Under the pieces are notes generated by a model. It ran no database searches, had not been told where the DNA came from, and was given only the letters and a program-made list of their open reading frames with translations. From Blastocatellia bacterium UBA7656 (lineage in GTDB: Bacteria > Acidobacteriota > Blastocatellia > UBA7656): a DNA stretch of 34,020 nt. The stretch covers positions 1-34,020 of the forward strand of contig DLHY01000098.1 of the NCBI GenBank assembly GCA_002483445.1, in the 5' to 3' direction. Position 1 is the stretch's first letter. Every line of letters starts with the position of its first letter. The position numbers were made by a program, and so were the translations under genes. Shown here in pieces: positions 8,525 through 16,569 of this stretch.

Positions 8525-8944
8525 ATGGCGATGTACTTGAACGGAAACGGCGCGCAGTCGATGCGAGTCCCGGCAGGCGAGCGAGTGGTGCTGAGAGTGA
8601 AGGCTCACGACCCGGCAGGTATAAGCCGCGTTATGGTTCGCTGCTTTTTATTTTCCATGGCGCATTCAAACCGGGTAAAGCTTGCCGAGGGCGAAGCCGT
8701 CCTGTCGCCTGAAGAAAGTTTCACCGAGCATGTATTCGACATAAGCGTCGAGATTCCCGAAAACGCGGCGCTCGGCAAGTGGGGCGTGCAGATGATCGAG
8801 TTCACCAACGGGCGCGGCTACAAGACATCGTTTTATCGCGGGCAGGGAAAATTCGACGGCCTGGTTTTCGAAGTCGTCCCGCCTCCGACCAAAGAAGACG
8901 AGATGCTGCAATTCAACGGAGTTGAGTTGATGCGCAAGAAGTGA
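8525..8944 (+). CDS. Small protein with Ig-like/beta-sandwich character, unknown function
   Basis: 139 residues from the chosen start. A GAGG at 8515-8518 lies 6 bases before the ATG at 8525, which decides the start; a longer version from 8417 has no ribosome binding site and its extra 36 residues look unconserved. The sequence alternates hydrophobic and polar residues as in a beta-sandwich (GERVVLRVKAHDPAGISRVMVRCFLF, then FDISVEIPENAALGKWGVQMIEFTNGRGYKTSFY), resembling bacterial Ig-like or 'pro-inflammatory' style domains. There is no signal peptide at this start. It converges with the protease gene, with 9 bases between the stops. Confidence 0.65.
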   Translation: MAMYLNGNGAQSMRVPAGERVVLRVKAHDPAGISRVMVRCFLFSMAHSNRVKLAEGEAVLSPEESFTEHVFDISVEIPENAALGKWGVQMIEFTNGRGYKTSFYRGQGKFDGLVFEVVPPPTKEDEMLQFNGVELMRKK

Positions 8945-8953
8945 CAGCGCGTG

Positions 8954-10555
8954 TCACTCCGGCTTGAGTTCGCCTCTGAGATAAGCCACGAACATATCGT
9001 AAGCGATCTTAATTGGAACGCCAAAGTTCGATCCGCCGAAGCTCTCTTTTCCGTCAGCGGTCGTCAGTATTGCAGAGTTGACGGCTATGACCTGACCGCT
9101 GCGATCAAACAGCGGGCTGCCCGAACCCCCTTCGGTCGTCTGCGCGCTGTGAACTATACGGCCCGCCGGAGGCGCGTCGCTTATCGTGCCTGTAGTCGTG
9201 AGCGGCCTTATCAATCCTCTTTCGGCAAGCGCCTTGGCCACATCTTCCGCCGACTCGCTCTGACTGCGGCGAATGATATCGTTTCGCTCGCTGGTTTCAA
9301 TTCGCTGAAGAAGGCCGTCGACTCCCGTCGGATACCCCATCAGCACGACAGGGCTTGCTATGGTCGGTTCGTCAGTATTCATCGGGAGCTTGGGCAGAGC
9401 GGCATTCCCCGGATTGAATTTACAGAGCGACACATCGTAACGTGGCGACGAGCCAATCTCTTTGAGCGGAAACGGGGTTTTGATTGAAGGGAAGAACGCT
9501 TCGAGAGTATCGAGCCTCGGTCTCAAACCCGCGCCCTGTTGCATTATGATCTGGGCTATCTGATCGCTAGCCCACGGCCGCGCGACGTGCTTGTTAGTTA
9601 CGATGACCGCTTCGCTTCCGTCTGCGTTGACGTTGATGACGAATCCCGTGCCTGTGTAATCGATTCTCACAGGCGGCCCTGCTCCATCTACGGAAGCGAG
9701 CAGATTCCCGTGTTGATCTACGGGATTGTTGCCGTCGTCATCGGCGGCTTCGTATCTGAGCAATCGCCCTGTGCCGCGCTCGACGAAGCTGTACGATCCT
9801 ACGATCAGGCACACGCCCGCGCTGTACTGCTCGGCGATTTGCTGATTGAAGAGGCGGTCTTTTTCTTCGGCATCCTTCTGACGCTCAAGCTGCTTTCGCA
9901 ACTCATCGATGGTTTCCTGATCCTTCTGTCGCTTGGCCTGCTCCTGCTCGATCTGTTTTTGTATCAACTCGTTTTGAACCGAGTTGCGATGCACTATGAC
10001 GATGGCCGTGTATATGAAACCTATGATCGCCACAGTGACGACTCCGGCACTGATGAAACCGATGAGCTTGACCTTGCGCGGAATCTCAGCCCACAGGCTT
10101 GCCGTAAGCTCCTTGACGAATAGAGTCGCCGTCAGCGGATGAACCGGCTGAGGCTGGGCCTGCTCGACCGCGCGAGCGTTGCGACGGGCAAGCTGAGACA
10201 TCGAAAAATTTTCAGGCATAACCTGAAACAGGATGCTGGCGCTCGAAAGCCCTCGTCCGAAATCAATGGTGTCTCCATCCTGAAGCGGATAGCCTGCGAC
10301 CATCTCTTCCGACGCGATCTCTTCGCCGTTGATCTTGATTTCCAGCCCGTTGGATTCCGGGTGCGTGACCAGATGACAGATGCCTTGATCGTCGTAGATG
10401 TCAGCCATAGAGCCTTCGGGCAATAATCCACCCTCTTCGGGAACGAGCTTCAAATCGCACGAATCCGAAGTCCCTACGGTCACATGATCCTGTGTGAATA
10501 TCCTTGTCTTGCCTTTCTCAGTTCCGGAAAGGTAGACGAACATCAATCGGCTCAT
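8954..10555 (-). CDS. FHA-like domain, transmembrane helix, coiled coil and trypsin-like serine protease fusion
   Basis: 533 residues with a clear layout. Residues 1-115 are FHA-like (strands around VTVGTSDSCDLKLV, then NGLEIKINGEEI and LQDGDTIDFGRG). Residues 163-188 are one membrane helix. Residues 190-240 are a Gln/Glu/Lys/Arg-rich coiled coil. Residues 245-530 are a chymotrypsin-fold protease with triad H323 (VIVTNKHVARPW), D374 (RYDVSLCKF) and S478 (TTEGGSGSPLF). Membrane topology would put the FHA part in the cytoplasm and the protease in the periplasm, as in DegS-like proteases but without a PDZ domain. FHA domains usually read phosphothreonine, so a kinase-to-protease signal across the membrane is a reasonable inference. 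No Shine-Dalgarno is visible. Stands alone between convergent and divergent neighbours. Confidence 0.88.
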   Translation of the reverse strand: MSRLMFVYLSGTEKGKTRIFTQDHVTVGTSDSCDLKLVPEEGGLLPEGSMADIYDDQGICHLVTHPESNGLEIKINGEEIASEEMVAGYPLQDGDTIDFGRGLSSASILFQVMPENFSMSQLARRNARAVEQAQPQPVHPLTATLFVKELTASLWAEIPRKVKLIGFISAGVVTVAIIGFIYTAIVIVHRNSVQNELIQKQIEQEQAKRQKDQETIDELRKQLERQKDAEEKDRLFNQQIAEQYSAGVCLIVGSYSFVERGTGRLLRYEAADDDGNNPVDQHGNLLASVDGAGPPVRIDYTGTGFVINVNADGSEAVIVTNKHVARPWASDQIAQIIMQQGAGLRPRLDTLEAFFPSIKTPFPLKEIGSSPRYDVSLCKFNPGNAALPKLPMNTDEPTIASPVVLMGYPTGVDGLLQRIETSERNDIIRRSQSESAEDVAKALAERGLIRPLTTTGTISDAPPAGRIVHSAQTTEGGSGSPLFDRSGQVIAVNSAILTTADGKESFGGSNFGVPIKIAYDMFVAYLRGELKPE

Positions 10556-10674
10556 CCGTCACAATGCCTCACTGTTTGCCTTTGAAACCTGACGACAATC
10601 TAACACTACAAATTTGACGCGCCGCTGACAAGCCCGCAAGCAACGGATTCTTGATGCGCGATTTTTGATGCAGG

Positions 10675-10703
10675 TTGTCGCCGTCAATAGCCTGTGTTAG
10701 CAT
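10675..10703 (+). promoter_or_regulatory. Candidate sigma-70 promoter with extended -10
   Basis: TTGTCG at 10675-10680, 17 bases, then TAGCAT at 10698-10703, preceded by TGTGT. The downstream ATG is at 10713, so the transcript would have a leader of only a few bases, consistent with the lack of a ribosome binding site. Read by eye only. Confidence 0.35.
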
Positions 10704-10712
10704 CCTCTCGCC

Positions 10713-11831
10713 ATGAAGCTCAAGACCTCTGCTGTATCTCTGTTTGCAATCGCGGCGATCTTCGCGCAGTGTTTTCTTATCAACGCCGCCGGTCAATCGG
10801 ATCAGAAAAAAGACGAGAAGAAAAAGAAAACGGAGCCGTTCAAAGTCGAGCGCATCACTCAGGGCATGGGGCTTTATAATTTCGGGCCGGTTTCTCCCGA
10901 CGGGAAATCGCTACTGCTGATAGCGCAAAAGCCCGATCAGGCTCCCAATCTCTACCTGATGAATCTGGCCGATCTTTCCATCCGCCCGCCGCTGACCGCT
11001 CTCAGGTGGGGCGTGACCGATCCTGCGTGGTCGCCCGACGGCCTCTCGGTCGCCTTCGCCGGAATGGATGAAAACGGCACTTTTTCGGAAGTTTATACGC
11101 TCGAACTCAAATCGGGAAAGATGCGCCGCCTGACTTCGAACAGCTTCGCTGACAAGCAGCCGGTGTTTGCGCCCGACGGCAAGCGGTTATTTTACACGAC
11201 GGATGAAAGCCCGCTGCCCGACGCCGCATTCGGCATACTTCACATCGCTGTGGTTTCAACGAGCGGAGGCAAGGGCGAATACTTCACCGATGACGAAACA
11301 TCTTCGATCATGTCCGGCGTCACGTCCGACGGGAAAAGCCTTCTTCTTGTTAAGGTCAACGAGGACAGCGGCAGGCATTCGCTGTGGCAATACGGATTCG
11401 ATGGAAAACCGCAGCGCGATCTCACCGAAAGAAAATTCGCGCGAATACTCCGCTATATTCCGAGAAATGATTTCATAGTCCTCTGCGCTCAGGAAGAGGC
11501 TGAACAGCAGGAGAGCATCTACATTCTGGATTTGAAAACGCGCGAGGTTCGCCCGCTGCCTGCGTGGGATTCGGCGATGCGAAGCCCGACGCTTTCGCCC
11601 GACGGCAGACTCATAGCTTTCACCTCGCCCGCCGAAACTGGTTTTCAGCTTTACGTCTACGACATATCGAGCGGGCAGATTCAGCAACTCACTTATAAAG
11701 GATTCAACAACTACTCGCCGGTCTTCATAGCGAATGATCGGATAGTTTTCGGATCAGACCGCGACCGCGAAAAAGAAATTTATTCGCTCAGTCTCTCCGC
11801 GCCCGTCGAGGATGAGAAGAAGAAAAAATAA
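10713..11831 (+). CDS. Secreted PD40/WD40-like beta-propeller protein (TolB-like)
   Basis: 372 residues with a signal peptide (MKLKTSAVSLFAIAAIFAQC) followed by a Lys/Glu-rich linker. At least four PD40 blades are visible by their signature: PVSPDGKSLLLIA, PAWSPDGLSVAFAG, PVFAPDGKRLFYT and PTLSPDGRLIAFTS, with a weaker last one at PVFIANDRIVFGSD. Such propellers occur in TolB and in the N-terminal part of S9 peptidases and usually bind proteins or peptides. There is no peptidase domain here, so it is a binding or scaffold protein. A near-leaderless promoter is proposed just upstream. Converges with lolA, 63 bases apart, with a weak GCCTTG/CAAGGC hairpin between. Confidence 0.85.
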   Translation: MKLKTSAVSLFAIAAIFAQCFLINAAGQSDQKKDEKKKKTEPFKVERITQGMGLYNFGPVSPDGKSLLLIAQKPDQAPNLYLMNLADLSIRPPLTALRWGVTDPAWSPDGLSVAFAGMDENGTFSEVYTLELKSGKMRRLTSNSFADKQPVFAPDGKRLFYTTDESPLPDAAFGILHIAVVSTSGGKGEYFTDDETSSIMSGVTSDGKSLLLVKVNEDSGRHSLWQYGFDGKPQRDLTERKFARILRYIPRNDFIVLCAQEEAEQQESIYILDLKTREVRPLPAWDSAMRSPTLSPDGRLIAFTSPAETGFQLYVYDISSGQIQQLTYKGFNNYSPVFIANDRIVFGSDRDREKEIYSLSLSAPVEDEKKKK

Positions 11832-11894
11832 GGCTGTCTGCCTTGCGAAAGTCATCAAGGCGGGCAATTTCAATTTGGGAAAGACGCTTTGTTT

Positions 11895-12575
11895 TTACTT
11901 CTTCACGACTTTCGTGCCGGGGGCGAACTTGATATTGAAATCCGAATCTTTGATCTCAGGATTTATTTCCATACCGTTCAACGTGAAAGTCGAGACGTCG
12001 CCGTTTTGAGCATCGACCATTTCGGATTTGACCGGGAGCCACGACGACTGGCTCACCCACCACTTCATCCGCTTGATGGCTGACGCTTGTTTGGGAGTTA
12101 GTTGAAGCACTGAGGTCTTGACGCCCGCGACCTGCTCATCGCCTGTGTGAACGATGTCATATCGCTGTTTCATCTGCGCGCTGGTCAAACTGTAGGGAGC
12201 CGAAAAGAAGGCGAATTCCTGATTCCGCGCGGCCAACTGCCCGCGGGTGGTGATGATCGCCTGTTTGATTTGAGGTTGATAGAGAACTATCTGCGAAGGA
12301 TCGACCGAGACCTGATTGCCGTTGTCGTAGTTGATCCGCACCTTGTCGGATTTGCCCACGTGCTTGAATATCAGATTGCCGCGATAGGTTTCCTTCGAGC
12401 CTATATCCATGAATATTTTTACCTGTTCGATGCTTGCGCGAATGGTCGTTATTTTTTTTGCGGCCTCCTGCATCCGTGCGAGTATCTGATCGGGGTTGCC
12501 GTTGGCCGGGGATGAGAGTGTGATGGATGTGAAAATCAAAATCGTCGCTATCGATAAAATAAACAATCGCTTCAT
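11895..12575 (-). CDS. lolA: LolA-like periplasmic lipoprotein carrier
   Basis: 226 residues, normal for LolA, with a signal peptide (MKRLFILSIATILIFTSITLSSPANG). The mature part has the LolA pattern: an opening amphipathic helix (ILARMQEAAKKITTIRASIEQ), then an open beta-barrel (YRGNLIFKHVGKSDKVRINY, VLYQPQIKQAIIT) and the YDIVHTGDEQVAGVKTSVLQLTP strand pair. LolA receives lipoproteins from the inner-membrane ABC exporter and carries them across the periplasm. AAGGAG lies 9 bases before the ATG. It is the last gene of a same-strand operon with an ABC ATPase, a permease and a lipoprotein, which strongly supports the Lol assignment. Confidence 0.85.
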   Translation of the reverse strand: MKRLFILSIATILIFTSITLSSPANGNPDQILARMQEAAKKITTIRASIEQVKIFMDIGSKETYRGNLIFKHVGKSDKVRINYDNGNQVSVDPSQIVLYQPQIKQAIITTRGQLAARNQEFAFFSAPYSLTSAQMKQRYDIVHTGDEQVAGVKTSVLQLTPKQASAIKRMKWWVSQSSWLPVKSEMVDAQNGDVSTFTLNGMEINPEIKDSDFNIKFAPGTKVVKK

Positions 12576-12620
12576 TGCCTGATGCTCCTTAGATTATGGG
12601 AACGATGAGCCGGTCCTGCT

Positions 12621-12959
12621 CTACTCTTTAGTCCACACGAGGTAAGCTCGATTGCCCGTCGTCTCGCTTGTTACCTGCTCGATGCGCGCAACACCGAGCC
12701 TTCGACCGTATTTTCGCGAGAGGTATTCCGTGACTTCCTGCTCCGCGCTGTCTGATACTACAGGGCCGACTTCCTCGCTCGTCACATAAATTGCGCGCGA
12801 AGTGTCTTCAGCCATACTCAGCCAGCGGGCTTTGAACCAGTCGTTGGGGGTGAAGAAAATGAAGGCCAGAATCAGCACGCACATGATGTCGTATTGCCAC
12901 GTGCCGCGATCATAAGACCAGAAGAGAACTTTCTTGAGCGTCGAAAGAATTATCTTCAT
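12621..12959 (-). CDS. Small membrane-anchored protein of the Lol-like operon, unknown function
   Basis: 112 residues. A short basic N-terminus (KIILSTLKKVLFWSYDRGTWQYD) precedes one membrane helix (about 25-38, IMCVLILAFIFFTP), followed by an exported or periplasmic segment rich in Glu/Ser/Thr with no known motif. Its ATG overlaps the stop of the ATPase gene by 4 bases, so the two are translationally coupled, and lolA follows 45 bases later. I do not recognise the family. The position suggests an accessory subunit of the exporter. Confidence 0.75.
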   Translation of the reverse strand: MKIILSTLKKVLFWSYDRGTWQYDIMCVLILAFIFFTPNDWFKARWLSMAEDTSRAIYVTSEEVGPVVSDSAEQEVTEYLSRKYGRRLGVARIEQVTSETTGNRAYLVWTKE

Positions 12960-13645
12960 TGATTCCGCCTCGATCCCACCACATGCCCGTCGCGCATCTC
13001 TATGATGCGGTCAGCCCGCAGAGCCGCTTCCGGGTTGTGCGTTATCATCACGATAGTCTGACCGAACTCCTTGTTCAAGTCGCGCAGCATATCCAGAACG
13101 ATCTGAGAATTTTCCGAGTCGAGATTGCCCGTTGGCTCGTCGGCAAGAAGAATGGCCGGACGATTTATGACCGCGCGGGCGAGAGCGACTCTCTGCTGCT
13201 CGCCGCCCGACATCTCAAGCGGCTTGTGATGGATTTTATCTTCAAGCTTGAGCAGACGGAGCAAATCGCGCCTTCGCTTTGAGTCGCTTCCGTTCGACTT
13301 GTGATGGATTCGCTCGGCCAGTTTGAGGTTGCCCTCGGCAGAGAGAGTCGGGAAGAGGTTGAATCGCTGAAAGACGAATCCTATTTTGCGGCGGCGAAGA
13401 TCCGTGCGCTGGCTGTCGGTCATTCGGGTGAGGTCTTCGCCATCGATCATCACCTGTCCGGCTGTCGGCTGAAGCATCCCTCCGACTATGTGCAGAAAAG
13501 TCGATTTGCCGCACCCTGATGGCCCCATGATCGCGACGTATTCGCCCGCTCCCGCCTGAAGATCAACTCCGCGCAATGCAGGCACGTCGACCTTTCCTAC
13601 GCGGTAGACCATTTCAAGTTTTATCGTTTCAAGAACAGATTCCAT
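12956..13645 (-). CDS. ABC transporter ATP-binding protein, LolD/MacB type
   Basis: 229 residues, the size of LolD. Walker A is GPSGCGKST (about residues 41-49), the signature is MSGGEQQRVALARA, and Walker B with catalytic Glu is ILLADEPTGNLD; the H-loop is in MITHNPE. The LADEPTGNLDS wording is typical of the LolD/MacB/FtsE clade. It powers the permease encoded directly upstream. The start codon has no ordinary ribosome binding site; the upstream 65 bases are heptamer repeats. Within the operon it probably drives release of outer-membrane-directed lipoproteins to LolA. Confidence 0.93.
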   Translation of the reverse strand: MESVLETIKLEMVYRVGKVDVPALRGVDLQAGAGEYVAIMGPSGCGKSTFLHIVGGMLQPTAGQVMIDGEDLTRMTDSQRTDLRRRKIGFVFQRFNLFPTLSAEGNLKLAERIHHKSNGSDSKRRRDLLRLLKLEDKIHHKPLEMSGGEQQRVALARAVINRPAILLADEPTGNLDSENSQIVLDMLRDLNKEFGQTIVMITHNPEAALRADRIIEMRDGHVVGSRRNQ

Positions 13646-13650
13646 AATTT

Positions 13651-13710
13651 GTCATTTGTCCCTTGTCATTTGTCCTTTGTCAAACTAACAACGGACGACG
13701 GACAACGGAC
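13651..13710. repeat. Inverted heptamer arrays in the permease-ATPase gap
   Basis: 13651-13685 is five 7-base units alternating GTCATTT, GTCCCTT, GTCATTT, GTCCTTT and GTCAAAC. 13690-13710 is three units AACGGAC, GACGGAC, AACGGAC, which are partly complementary to the first set. The tract ends 5 bases before the ATG of the ATPase gene (minus strand) and 6 bases after the permease stop codon. Confidence 0.85.
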
Positions 13711-13716
13711 AAAGAG

Positions 13717-14907
13717 CTATTCATAACTGATCGCTTCGACCGGATCAAGATTAGCTGCGCGGATGGCCGGGTAAAGCGCGCCCGCAAGTCCGCACACCAG
13801 TCCCATACCTGCGCCGAGCAACAGCCATCGCCATTCGAGATCGATCCTGAGCCTGGTGCTGGCCTCGATGAAATACTTTCCCGCCACTGAAATCAAAAAG
13901 CCGACCGCGACGCCGAGCGCGCTTATCAGCGTGGCTTCTTTTTCAATCGCCCAGACGATAAATGGCTTCGATGCGCCGAGACCTTTGAGTATCCCTATCT
14001 CGCGCGTCCGCTCAATGATCGTCGTATACATTGCAAGAAGAATGATCATCGTGCTTATTATGACCGAGACGGCTATGACCACGTTGAGAAATATGTCCAG
14101 CCCGACGAGTCCCTGACTGTAGAGCGCGGGAATCTCATCCGTGCGTATCACCTTGAGGCCTGGATAATATTTTTTGATCGTTTCGCGAACCTCGTCGGCG
14201 AGTTCCGGCCTTTCGCACTTAACCATCAGAAACGAGCAGTTGTCGGCGATGTCCGCCCCGCCTGTAAGCTCCTGCATGGTGTAGAGAGGAATTTTGATTC
14301 GCGACATCACCGAAGGCTCGTAGATGCCGACGACCGTGAATTCGCGATTGAGCGCGGTGATAGTGCTGCCTATGCGAACAGGCTTCCCGTCAAGTCCCTT
14401 GTTGACTTCCGTGTAGTAGCGATCAACGATGACCTCGAACTCAGGCTCAGGTTGACGAGAGTCATTGATCGGGCGACCTTCGATTATGTGAAGGCCGGTC
14501 GTCTTCGTCAGGCTTTCCCAATCGATGCCCTCGACAGTTTCGAATCCGATGCCCCCGACGCTGTTTTGCACCCAAAGCCCGACAGGGGTGACCTCTTTGA
14601 CTCCGGCGACTGGCGGGCGGGGAGTGATGTCGGGATATTCAGGAGTGGGCTGAACTCCGTTTTTTATCGCGTCGGCGTAGCGCCGAGGCATTTGCAGAGG
14701 ATTTGCGCCCGAAGCGATGTTGACGTTATCTATATAGACTCTCAGTTCCGAATCTACATTCATCTGGCGTTGTGTCGTGTCGCGGCTCACTCCGCGAACA
14801 AGGCCTGCCACCAGCACGACGAGAATGACTCCGAGCGCGACGCCCGCCATGCTCAGGGCAGTGCGCAAGGGGCGCTGTTTCACATTGGCTACTACCAGAC
14901 TGTTCAT
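13717..14907 (-). CDS. ABC transporter permease, FtsX/MacB/LolC-E fold
   Basis: 396 residues, the length of LolC/LolE-type permeases. The first membrane helix is about residues 17-39 (ALSMAGVALGVILVVLVAGL), followed by a large periplasmic domain (about 40-265). Three C-terminal helices follow (LDIFLNVVIAVSVIISTMIIL, LISALGVAVGFLISVAG, LLLGAGMGLVCGLAGALYP) with the classic cytoplasmic ERTREIGILKGLGAS coupling segment and the AANLDPVEAISYE tail. This is the type-VII (MacB) fold. Only one permease gene is present, so a homodimer, as in LolF-type systems, is likely. Two bases separate it from the lipoprotein gene upstream. Confidence 0.9.
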   Translation of the reverse strand: MNSLVVANVKQRPLRTALSMAGVALGVILVVLVAGLVRGVSRDTTQRQMNVDSELRVYIDNVNIASGANPLQMPRRYADAIKNGVQPTPEYPDITPRPPVAGVKEVTPVGLWVQNSVGGIGFETVEGIDWESLTKTTGLHIIEGRPINDSRQPEPEFEVIVDRYYTEVNKGLDGKPVRIGSTITALNREFTVVGIYEPSVMSRIKIPLYTMQELTGGADIADNCSFLMVKCERPELADEVRETIKKYYPGLKVIRTDEIPALYSQGLVGLDIFLNVVIAVSVIISTMIILLAMYTTIIERTREIGILKGLGASKPFIVWAIEKEATLISALGVAVGFLISVAGKYFIEASTRLRIDLEWRWLLLGAGMGLVCGLAGALYPAIRAANLDPVEAISYE

Positions 14908-14909
14908 TT

Positions 14910-15923
14910 CTAGCGAACCGGAACGTTGGGCTTTTTCTCAGGCGGCGCCGCGGCTTTACGGGGCGCGTCGAGATTGATTTCCGGCAGCCCTTCGGTGTTT
15001 TTAAGATCGAAAACTCTGTCAGGCAATTCGCCGTTGACCTCTATGGAATTCTTCTCCAGTTCTATTTCGAGTTTGTATCCGTCATAGAGCCGGTCGACGG
15101 TGATCCTTTCGGGCCATTGGAGATTGAGGCCGGGAACCCTCCGCCACTTTTCATAGGTGATATCGCTGCCCAATCTGCCCACGCCGTTTTCATAAGTCTG
15201 CTGGCGAGCGAGCGGCGTTCCTTCGCTCGTTCGGTCGAACCAGTATTTTCGCCTTAGCTCGAACTGGCCGCCCTCCTTGCGCTCAAGCACGTAGATGACG
15301 TAGTAGGTGCGCAGAACGAGCCGCTTTTTCTTGCCCGGCTCGATGAGGGTTTCCTCGCGCGGCACCTCTTCGCGAAAGATCGCTATCCCGTTATCAGGAA
15401 CGACGGGAGGGATCAGGAAGGCATCGGTTATATGCTGAGGCCGCATATTGATCAGCCCGCCCGCTTCCTTGATGCGCTCGTCTTTCTGCTGGTCGAGTTC
15501 ATCGCGGTCGAGGCGGTCTATTCCCTTGAGATTCGACCCGTAGACGAACTGGCGTTTGCTTTCAGGGCGATAGATGGCGACTTTGAACTCCCGCCCGTCT
15601 GTCACCATGTCGGCTACTCTCGCGCCGATGAAAGTCACTCTCATCAAAATATTTTCAGGCCGCCGCAATCTGAGAATCCCCGTCGCCGACGGATAATCAT
15701 CGGCCTTGTTGCTCTTCCCGGTGAAGTAATTGCGGACGTAAATCGAGGTCTGCGCCGAAAAAGCTTTGATTTCAGAGTAAGAATTTATTCGCCTGAGCAA
15801 ATCTTCTGTTGAGATATCGGATTGAACCGGCAGTCGCTCAGCCACTTTGACTCGTCTGATACATCCGCTTCCCAAAAAGGCGACTGTCGTTATCAAAAAA
15901 GCAAGAGATAAAATTTTTCTCAC
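14910..15923 (-). CDS. DUF4292/LolB-like outer-membrane lipoprotein
   Basis: First gene of the Lol-like operon. From a GTG at 15923 the product starts MRKILSLAFLITTVAFLGSGC, a textbook lipoprotein signal with lipobox and Cys21. GGAG lies 11 bases upstream. A TTG at 15947 would add eight residues with no ribosome binding site. The mature part has a LolA/LolB-like pattern: a starting helix (DLLRRINSYSEIKAFSAQTSIY), then long beta strands carrying Arg-rich lipid-facing segments (ATGILRLRRPENILMRVTF, VADMVTDGREFKVAIY). DUF4292-type proteins share this fold. The C-terminus is Pro/Lys-rich. I infer an outer-membrane acceptor role analogous to LolB, because of the operon partners; it is not a sequence match to proteobacterial LolB. 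Confidence 0.72.
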   Translation of the reverse strand: MRKILSLAFLITTVAFLGSGCIRRVKVAERLPVQSDISTEDLLRRINSYSEIKAFSAQTSIYVRNYFTGKSNKADDYPSATGILRLRRPENILMRVTFIGARVADMVTDGREFKVAIYRPESKRQFVYGSNLKGIDRLDRDELDQQKDERIKEAGGLINMRPQHITDAFLIPPVVPDNGIAIFREEVPREETLIEPGKKKRLVLRTYYVIYVLERKEGGQFELRRKYWFDRTSEGTPLARQQTYENGVGRLGSDITYEKWRRVPGLNLQWPERITVDRLYDGYKLEIELEKNSIEVNGELPDRVFDLKNTEGLPEINLDAPRKAAAPPEKKPNVPVR

Positions 15924-16066
15924 GATCCGGCAAACTCCACGTGACAATGTAGCAAACAGAGGCCGCTGTCAATTTACAAGCAAAGAGAAAAACTAACAAA
16001 GCAGAGGAAGGCTTGTCAACGAGGCCATCTTATCACTGCAGGATCGCGATTGAAAGCGCGCGAGTG

Positions 16067-16096
16067 TTGACTTCGGCGGAAGGCGTAACCTACTAT
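16067..16096 (+). promoter_or_regulatory. Candidate sigma-70 promoter for tatA
   Basis: TTGACT at 16067-16072, 18 bases, then TACTAT at 16091-16096, 71 bases before the tatA ATG. Box matches are five of six and four of six by eye. Confidence 0.45.
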
Positions 16097-16167
16097 TGAA
16101 AACGCAGCAAGCGAAATTGCGTAAGCTTTCTCCTGATTTCAACTGACTGCAAGCGAGGTGCATAATT

Positions 16168-16530
16168 ATGGGAAATCTGGGATGGACTGAGATTCTTATC
16201 ATTCTCACTGTCGCGCTCATCATTTTCGGCCCGCGCAAACTGCCGCAGCTGGGCAAGAGCCTCGGCGAAAGCCTCGCCCAGTTCCGCCGCGCAAGCGAGG
16301 ATTTCAAACGCACATGGGAACGAGAGGTCGAAGTCGAGCATCATCGACTCGAAACACCCCGGATCACAGAAAACGCCAGCGCGCAGAGCGCAGCCGCAGA
16401 AGAGACTGAGGCAGTATACGGTGAAAACCCTTTCGAAGAACCGCCCGCAACTGTGACCGATGAGCAGACAGCTTCGACCGACAAACAACCTGAAGTAGCG
16501 ATGGCCGAGCCGCGTCAGGACTGGACATAA
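16168..16530 (+). CDS. tatA: Twin-arginine translocase subunit TatA/E
   Basis: 120 residues. One N-terminal membrane helix (about 5-20, LGWTEILIILTVALIIFG), then the hinge FGPRKLPQLGKSLG, whose Phe-Gly-Pro and Leu-Pro match TatA, and an amphipathic helix (SLAQFRRASEDFKRTWEREV). The rest is an acidic, Ala/Glu/Thr-rich tail. TatA forms the pore of the Tat pathway for folded proteins. The tail is longer than in short TatE forms, and in organisms with only TatA and TatC this subunit does both TatA and TatB work; no separate tatB is seen here. GAGGTG lies 9 bases before the ATG. tatC follows 39 bases later. Confidence 0.92.
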   Translation: MGNLGWTEILIILTVALIIFGPRKLPQLGKSLGESLAQFRRASEDFKRTWEREVEVEHHRLETPRITENASAQSAAAEETEAVYGENPFEEPPATVTDEQTASTDKQPEVAMAEPRQDWT

Positions 16531-16569
16531 TCGAACAGGGTTCGGATTTCAACGAAGCCTCGATAATCT

